The notes below the pieces were generated by a model. That model did no database searches. It had not been told where the DNA came from and saw only the letters and a program-made list of their open reading frames with translations. The position numbers were made by a program, and so were the translations under genes. A stretch of 64,000 nucleotides of DNA from Misgurnus anguillicaudatus (Eukaryota > Chordata > Actinopteri > Cypriniformes > Cobitidae), in assembly GCF_027580225.2 (NCBI RefSeq), contig NC_073361.2, positions 22,701,501 to 22,765,500 on the forward strand, given 5' to 3'. This document shows, one piece after another, positions 59,052 to 64,000 of the stretch (the first letter of the stretch is position 1; every line of letters begins with the position of its first letter).

Positions 59052-60050
59052 AGGTGCAGTGTGTAACATTTAGGATGATCTCTTGACAGAAATGCAATAT
59101 AATCTACATAACTATGTTATCAGTTGTGTATAAAGAACTTACATAATGAACCGTTAAAGGATTAGTCCATTTTCTTGAAAGAAAAATCCAGATGGTTTGC
59201 TCGCCACCATGTCATCCAGGGTGTTGGTGTCTTTCTTTGTTCAGTCAAGAAGTTTTTTGAGGAAAGCATTGCGGATTTTTTCTAGTTTTGATGGACTTTG
59301 GTGGAGCCCAACATTTAATGCTTAACTCAACACTTAACAGTTTTTTTCAACGGAGTTTCAAAGGACTATAAACAATCCCTAACGTCCTCTGTGACCTCTT
59401 GACATCATGACGCATTGCGTGGGGTCAGCTGGCGCATCACGACCGGATCTAGACGAGAAGTTGTGCTTTAAAAGTGTATATTTGTTATTTTTCTTGTCAA
59501 AATAACAATCGTTTCGCTAGATAACACCCGTATGCCTCGTTTGGGATTGTTTTTAGTCATTTGACACTCCGTTGAAAAAACTTTTAAGTGTTAAGTATTA
59601 AATGTTGGGCTCTATTAAAGTCCATTCAAATTAGAAAAATCCTGCAATGTTTTCCTCAAAAAACATAATTTCTTCTCGACTGAACAAAGAAAGACATCAA
59701 CATTTTGGATGACATGGTGGTGAGTAAATTATCTGGATTTTTCTTTTAAGAAAATTGATTAATCCTTTAAGTTTTTATTACCTTAGAAAGAGCCGTTTAC
59801 AGTATATCTACCTACAGAGCAGGTTCCCTTACATGGAAGTCGCCATTTTGTGCCGCCATGTTTCTACAGTAGCCCTAAATGGACAAAATGCTTTACAGAG
59901 CATGTTTTGACACTATGTTGTCTCAGACGACATGTTTGTCCTGTGGCAGCTAATGCGTTTTGAAAGAAAGGGGTGAGCTGCGGACTGAACCGTTGGTTGC
60001 AATTCACAATCTCACCACTAAATGCCACTAGAAATCTACACACAGCACCT
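59052..60050 (+). mobile_element. DNA element, family F copy 3, interrupted
   Basis: aggtgcagtgtgtaacattt left, ctacacacagcacct right, TTAA-flanked; same orientation as copy 1. Split after tgaaccg by a family C foldback. Confidence 0.88.
59158..59766. mobile_element. TTAA-flanked foldback transposon, family C copy 3
   Basis: AGGATTAGTCC...TAATCCT with TTAA at 59154-59157 and 59767-59770, inside family F copy 3. Arms are shorter than in the other two copies. Confidence 0.93.
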
Positions 60051-60054
60051 TTAA

Positions 60055-61133
60055 TTTATGTAGTATTACATCTGATTGGATGTAACAATTGCTAATGATA
60101 TTGTGCACATCCGTGTGACGTCACATTAAATGATTTGTAACTTTTTTTACTAAATCCTTGATGGGAGTCTGGCGACATCAGGAAAGCGTGGTTTGTTGTT
60201 GAGGTCAAGGAGCATGTGTGGGTTATGTCAAGTCATCAAAACTTCAGGTTTGGGGTCAATATATGTTTCTGCAAGACAAAACAGTCTTGAAATCCACAGG
60301 ACTTCACAGGAGACAGAAAACCACGCCCCTTTGATTAGACTCGAAAACACCAAAAGGCTTTAGTGAGAGCCTCAGACTGAAAAGTTACACGTGCTTCGCA
60401 GAGATAAAAAACTTGTGTGCAGATTTTTAAACGGTTAAAGACACATGTTCACGGGAATGATGGAAACATGTCTCAATTCTTTGCCCTGATTATGAGCTGC
60501 AGGTGTTTTTTCTGGCACCATTAAACAGTGTTTTTTATTTTATTGTGGTTCTGGTTCAGGTGTGTTGGAGCAAGCCATAAGACTAAGAAAAATATATATT
60601 ATTCTTACTCATCAACACACTATGTTACATCAAACAAACGATGCCTTTTTACTAATGTAAACACAGTTAACAAGAAAATAGAAAAAATACTGTAGCCTAC
60701 ATTACCTTCTCCATACACGTAGTTGAGCTACATGAATATTGAGTATTTTAAAAAGTATAATATCTCTAGTACAATATGGAAATATAACAAAAGTCTTCCT
60801 GTAGCCTATGAATAAGCCACATACATTGATGCTTTGTGGTCCCTTTCAAATAAAATTCTTGAAAAACATCAACTTTAAAACAAACAAACAAAATTTTCTG
60901 TCACTTGCCAATATCCAGATGTTGTTCACTTTATAGTTATAAAAAGTTGATCATTTGTGTTTATTATAAAGTCAGAGCCTTAAAGTCACGGTTCAGTCTA
61001 GACTCAAATTCTGTCTTCCACTAATGTACAGTAACGTCAATAAAATAGATTTAATGATATATGAGATATAACCACACACACATCCATTATAAAGAAAACA
61101 CACATCTCATTCACACACAACAGTCTGTTCCTT
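60055..61133. other. Region downstream of slc51a
   Basis: Includes the short slc51a 3' UTR at its right side. No repeats or exons recognised otherwise. Confidence 0.4.
60960..60965 (-). promoter_or_regulatory. slc51a: Candidate slc51a polyadenylation signal
   Basis: AATAAA on the minus strand about 170 bases after the stop codon, a normal distance for a short 3' UTR. Confidence 0.4.
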
Positions 61134-61288
61134 TCAGGCCAAATTCACAGGTTTTTCCGAAGTAAATCCCTTTTTCATCTCCGCGTCACCATCCTCTTCT
61201 GGTATGGGATCATATTGACGTCTGTATAAAAGGCGAGTGACTAATGTGATGATGAACATTTCCACGATTAACAGTTGTTGACTCATCA
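61134..61288 (-). CDS. slc51a: slc51a last coding exon
   Basis: [20 protein letters not shown], then [20 protein letters not shown] and the end [14 protein letters not shown]. The acceptor is cttctggcag. The last membrane segment is followed by an acidic cytoplasmic tail. Confidence 0.94.
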
Positions 61289-63731
61289 CTGCCAGAAGCA
61301 AAGAAAGGATATAAAGGTAAGAGCAATGAATAAATGTGTTTTATTCAAACGGATTAACTTTTAACATCTGAACAGATTTCAAAGCACTAGCCATTTCAGT
61401 GTACTCCATAATAATTGGTCTTTCACAACCCACTGCTTAGCCATCTGAAGATACTCAAATATCCACGGAACTGAGAAGTATAGGGTGGCGCGCAGGCGAT
61501 AGTGCCATTCATTGCCAGTATGTTGATGATGGCTGTCTGCAACTGACTGAGAATCAGCACCATCTATATAATAATAGGTATATAATAATGAAATCTTAAT
61601 CATTTTAGCAATATTGAGTATGATCTTAAACATCAAATAAAAAAGACACAAACCTGATACATGGAATATTTAGGGATGATTTTAAGGACACGTAACGACT
61701 CTCTTAAATGCATGAAAATGATTGCAACAGGCCAAAGTGCAACAATTGTAAGAAATCCTAAAAATGAGTTTATCCATATGGCTCCTCCATTTATAGCCAC
61801 CTACAGAACAGAGAAAACATTAACACACTTCACAACTTCAAGTCTTTACATTTCTGTGAATAAACTTAGCCAACTTCTAAATAAAGTGGCAGTCTACACT
61901 TACATCAGCTGGATCAAAGTTGCCATTGGTCCAAAGCACTATAGAGAAGATGGTCAAGACCAATTTTAACAAAGCAAACTGGAAGGACCCTAATTTCAAT
62001 ATGAACAGATTTCGCCTGAAAAACAACACACAGTCTTAGTTTAAATGTTAACATCACACTATCCCACTCACAAAAATTAAACGTGAAGAAAGATTAAAAT
62101 GAATGAGACTCATTAAATCAGTAGGTTTCAACCTTTTAGGCCAAGGACCCCTTAAAGAGACATTCCACTTTCTTCTAAATATGCTCACCTTCCAGCTCCC
62201 TTGGAGATTCTTACCGTTTTGGGATCTATTCAGCTGATCTCCGGGTCTGGCGCTAGTACTTTTAGCATAGCTTAGCACAATCCATTGAATCTGATTAGAC
62301 CATTAGCATCACGCCCAACAACAACCAAAGAGTTTCGACACTTTTCCCATCCAAAACTTAACTCTCCTCTAAAGCTACATCGTGCACCAAGACCGACGGA
62401 AAACCAAAAGTTGCGATTTTCTAGGCAGATATGGCTAGGAACTATACTTTCATTCTGGCGTAATAATCAAGGACTTTGCTGATGTAACATGGCAGCAGCA
62501 GGCGTACTGATATTACGCACTGCCTGAAATTTGATTTTAAATTTCTGTCGGTCTTAGTACACGACATAACTACAGAAGAGTCAAGTTTCAAACAGGAAAA
62601 ATATCGAAACCCCCCGGTTATCTTCTAGCGCGATGCCAATGGTCCAATACCATTCAATGGATTGTGCTAAGCTATGCTAAAAGTGCTAACGCCAGACCCA
62701 GAGATCAGCTGAATGGATCCCAAAATGGCAAAAATAAAATGTTTAACTCCAGGGGAGCTGAACAATGAGCACATTTCCAAGAAAAGTTGAATGTCCCTTT
62801 AATGCAGTGGCTCTTATTTTATAAAATGTAATAAAAGTCCCCCCACCCCCGGAGGAACAGGGACTGCCAGTGTTATGATGGTTGCATTATAAAGATATTA
62901 AAATAAACATTTCTGGTATGCACTCACATTGTTAACATATAACATAACATTTAAAAAAAATGTAATCTGTGAACTTTTGTTTTAATAATTTTTTTATTAT
63001 TATACTATTAAAGCCTTTTGTTTTGAATTCACCGATATTTGGAGGACCCATTGTAATCCCAAAGGGGACTCCCTGTTAAAGATCCACGCGTTATGGTTGA
63101 GTTTGATAATGATGATCTAACATAAAACTGATAAGACAATGGTTAGGCAGTAGGCACAAACAGCTATTTTCATCCAGATTCCTGAAGAGTGCAATGGCCC
63201 CGAGGTGCCTTTTTTCAGATAACATAGCATAATCTAACTCCCGTGTTTGCAGAAGAGTTGAATGGCCAGAGGTACATGTATCCTGTTTAGTTAAAGATAT
63301 GGACCATTAATGGCCTACTGACTTTAGCTTAGTTAGTAAAATGCAAGTGCAATACATCATTCCAGTCATTTTTATATTGACAGGAAGAACAATTAGGCAT
63401 TTGATAGCATATGATAAAAATGACAAAAGTCAGCTTTACTTTTCTAAGCAATTAGAATATTTATCTCATGACCGAAAGAAAAAACACATGGTTGGTGGAG
63501 TGTTCTGCCAGTAAGCAATTCCCCAACAATCACCCATCTTTGTGCCAGATTTTTAGTTTAAAAGTCTCTTACTTTGTCACAGCAGGGCTTGGCAAGCATG
63601 GGCAGCAACAGCAGCAGGGTCCCGTGCTGATCCTCAAAGTCTTTTTCTCAGATCGGTTCAGGAACGCATCGTCCCCTCCGACCTCTTCAATCATAAGAAT
63701 CAGGAACTTAAAGATCACAACTGCAAAATAT
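61134..63731 (-). CDS. slc51a: Organic solute transporter subunit alpha, 3' part (5' exons outside window)
   Basis: Five coding exons in transcript order: 63731-63573, 62015-61904, 61800-61654, 61563-61455, 61288-61134, giving about 226 C-terminal residues; the phases join. The protein pairs with SLC51B to move bile acids and steroids across basolateral membranes by facilitated transport. The hallmark is the Cys-rich loop [12 protein letters not shown], which matches GPCCCCCPC of human OST-alpha and is thought to be palmitoylated. Hydrophobic segments follow ([40 protein letters not shown]; a third from MVLILSQLQ; a fourth from [12 protein letters not shown]). NFDPAD, CAPPY and LYRRQYD are family landmarks. 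The tail ends [11 protein letters not shown]. The first visible exon begins one base into a codon, so at least one exon lies beyond 64000. The donor of the fourth listed exon is the least certain point. Confidence 0.93.
61455..61563 (-). CDS. slc51a: slc51a exon, transmembrane segment
   Basis: [20 protein letters not shown], then [16 protein letters not shown]. The donor chosen (tttga|gtatct) keeps phase with the last exon and gives a length close to the human protein. A weaker alternative, ttcc|gtggat, would shorten the product by four residues. Confidence 0.85.
61654..61800 (-). CDS. slc51a: slc51a exon, transmembrane segment
   Basis: [20 protein letters not shown], then [16 protein letters not shown], ending KYSMYQ; 147 bases in phase 0, matching human ALWINTFLG...LGIISRQARLHL. 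Confidence 0.92.
61904..62015 (-). CDS. slc51a: slc51a exon, transmembrane segment
   Basis: [20 protein letters not shown], then [14 protein letters not shown], matching the LGPFQYAFLK...DPAD stretch of human OST-alpha. The donor is gtaagtg. The intron before it (62016-63572) contains a foldback element. Confidence 0.94.
62156..62798. mobile_element. TTAA-flanked foldback transposon, family E copy 3
   Basis: Ends agagacattccacttt / aagttgaatgtccct, TTAA on both sides, in the slc51a intron. Arms share ctgatctccgggtctggcgc with the other copies. Confidence 0.87.
62799..63572. other. slc51a intron, remainder
   Basis: AT-rich, with a C-rich tract at about 62840-62860. No exon recognised. Confidence 0.4.
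63573..63731 (-). CDS. slc51a: slc51a exon with CCCCC motif (first visible)
   Basis: Starts [19 protein letters not shown] and ends [15 protein letters not shown]. The acceptor is cggcag and the donor gtaagag. The five consecutive cysteines are the family signature. Confidence 0.95.
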
Positions 63732-64000
63732 CTGCCGAAATATGTCAAACAAGAAGCATCATTCATCTAAACACCTCTTTTTCGCACTCATTCACAACAC
63801 CCACTCACAATTTTTGGCACAATTCTTTGGCTGTCTACAGTGCTCCCTTTTCTGTTCTTTGTAAAGTTTCAGGCACAGTTCTGTGTGTGGGGGGAGGGTT
63901 ATTTCCCCTGCATTTTTGGGAAATAATAAGACCATTAAACAATAACTTGGAAAGCTTTTAGGCTGGCAGAAACATGTACTTTCCCAAGAATTACCCAACA

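Overview
The window is vertebrate nuclear DNA, almost certainly from a ray-finned fish. It holds three multi-exon genes with GT/AG introns, long AT-rich intergenic DNA, and many short terminal-inverted-repeat (TIR) DNA transposons of kinds common in cyprinid-like fish. The species cannot be named from the sequence. There are no operons, CRISPR arrays or complete rRNA/tRNA genes.

Gene layout. (1) 35527-45739, + strand: pcyt1b, complete in eight coding exons (343 aa). It encodes CTP:phosphocholine cytidylyltransferase beta, the rate-limiting enzyme of the CDP-choline route to phosphatidylcholine. (2) 57734-50920, - strand: pdk3, eleven coding exons (404 aa). It encodes the mitochondrial pyruvate dehydrogenase kinase isozyme 3. 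Its reading frame is intact, but intron 8 begins with AT instead of GT. (3) 63731-61134, - strand: the last five coding exons of slc51a (organic solute/bile-acid transporter alpha); the 5' exons lie beyond the right edge. pcyt1b and pdk3 converge tail to tail, as in the human PDK3/PCYT1B pair. slc51a beside them recalls human SLC51A, which sits next to PCYT1A. The three genes belong to lipid and energy metabolism, but nothing suggests co-regulation.

The left part (1-35.1 kb) has no recognisable protein-coding exon. It is a transposon landscape: hAT non-autonomous elements with perfect 8-bp target-site duplications (2433-2886, 4261-4739, 5473-5835, 25397-26823), a decayed LINE reverse-transcriptase fragment (about 4750-6108), TTAA-flanked foldback elements, tRNA-derived SINE pieces, and a 2-kb foldback (29939-32009) that has amplified an internal unit of about 440 bp in tandem. 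Low-repeat stretches lie between them.

The right part (35-64 kb) carries the genes, with the same transposon families in introns and flanks. Several elements are nested in others. Paralogous copies show the uninterrupted (empty) sites, so target duplications and insertion order can be read directly. The observations most worth checking are the AT-AG intron in pdk3, the pcyt1b-pdk3-slc51a linkage, the tandemly amplified foldback, and a 134-bp near-perfect palindrome upstream of the pdk3 exon 2 side of intron 1.
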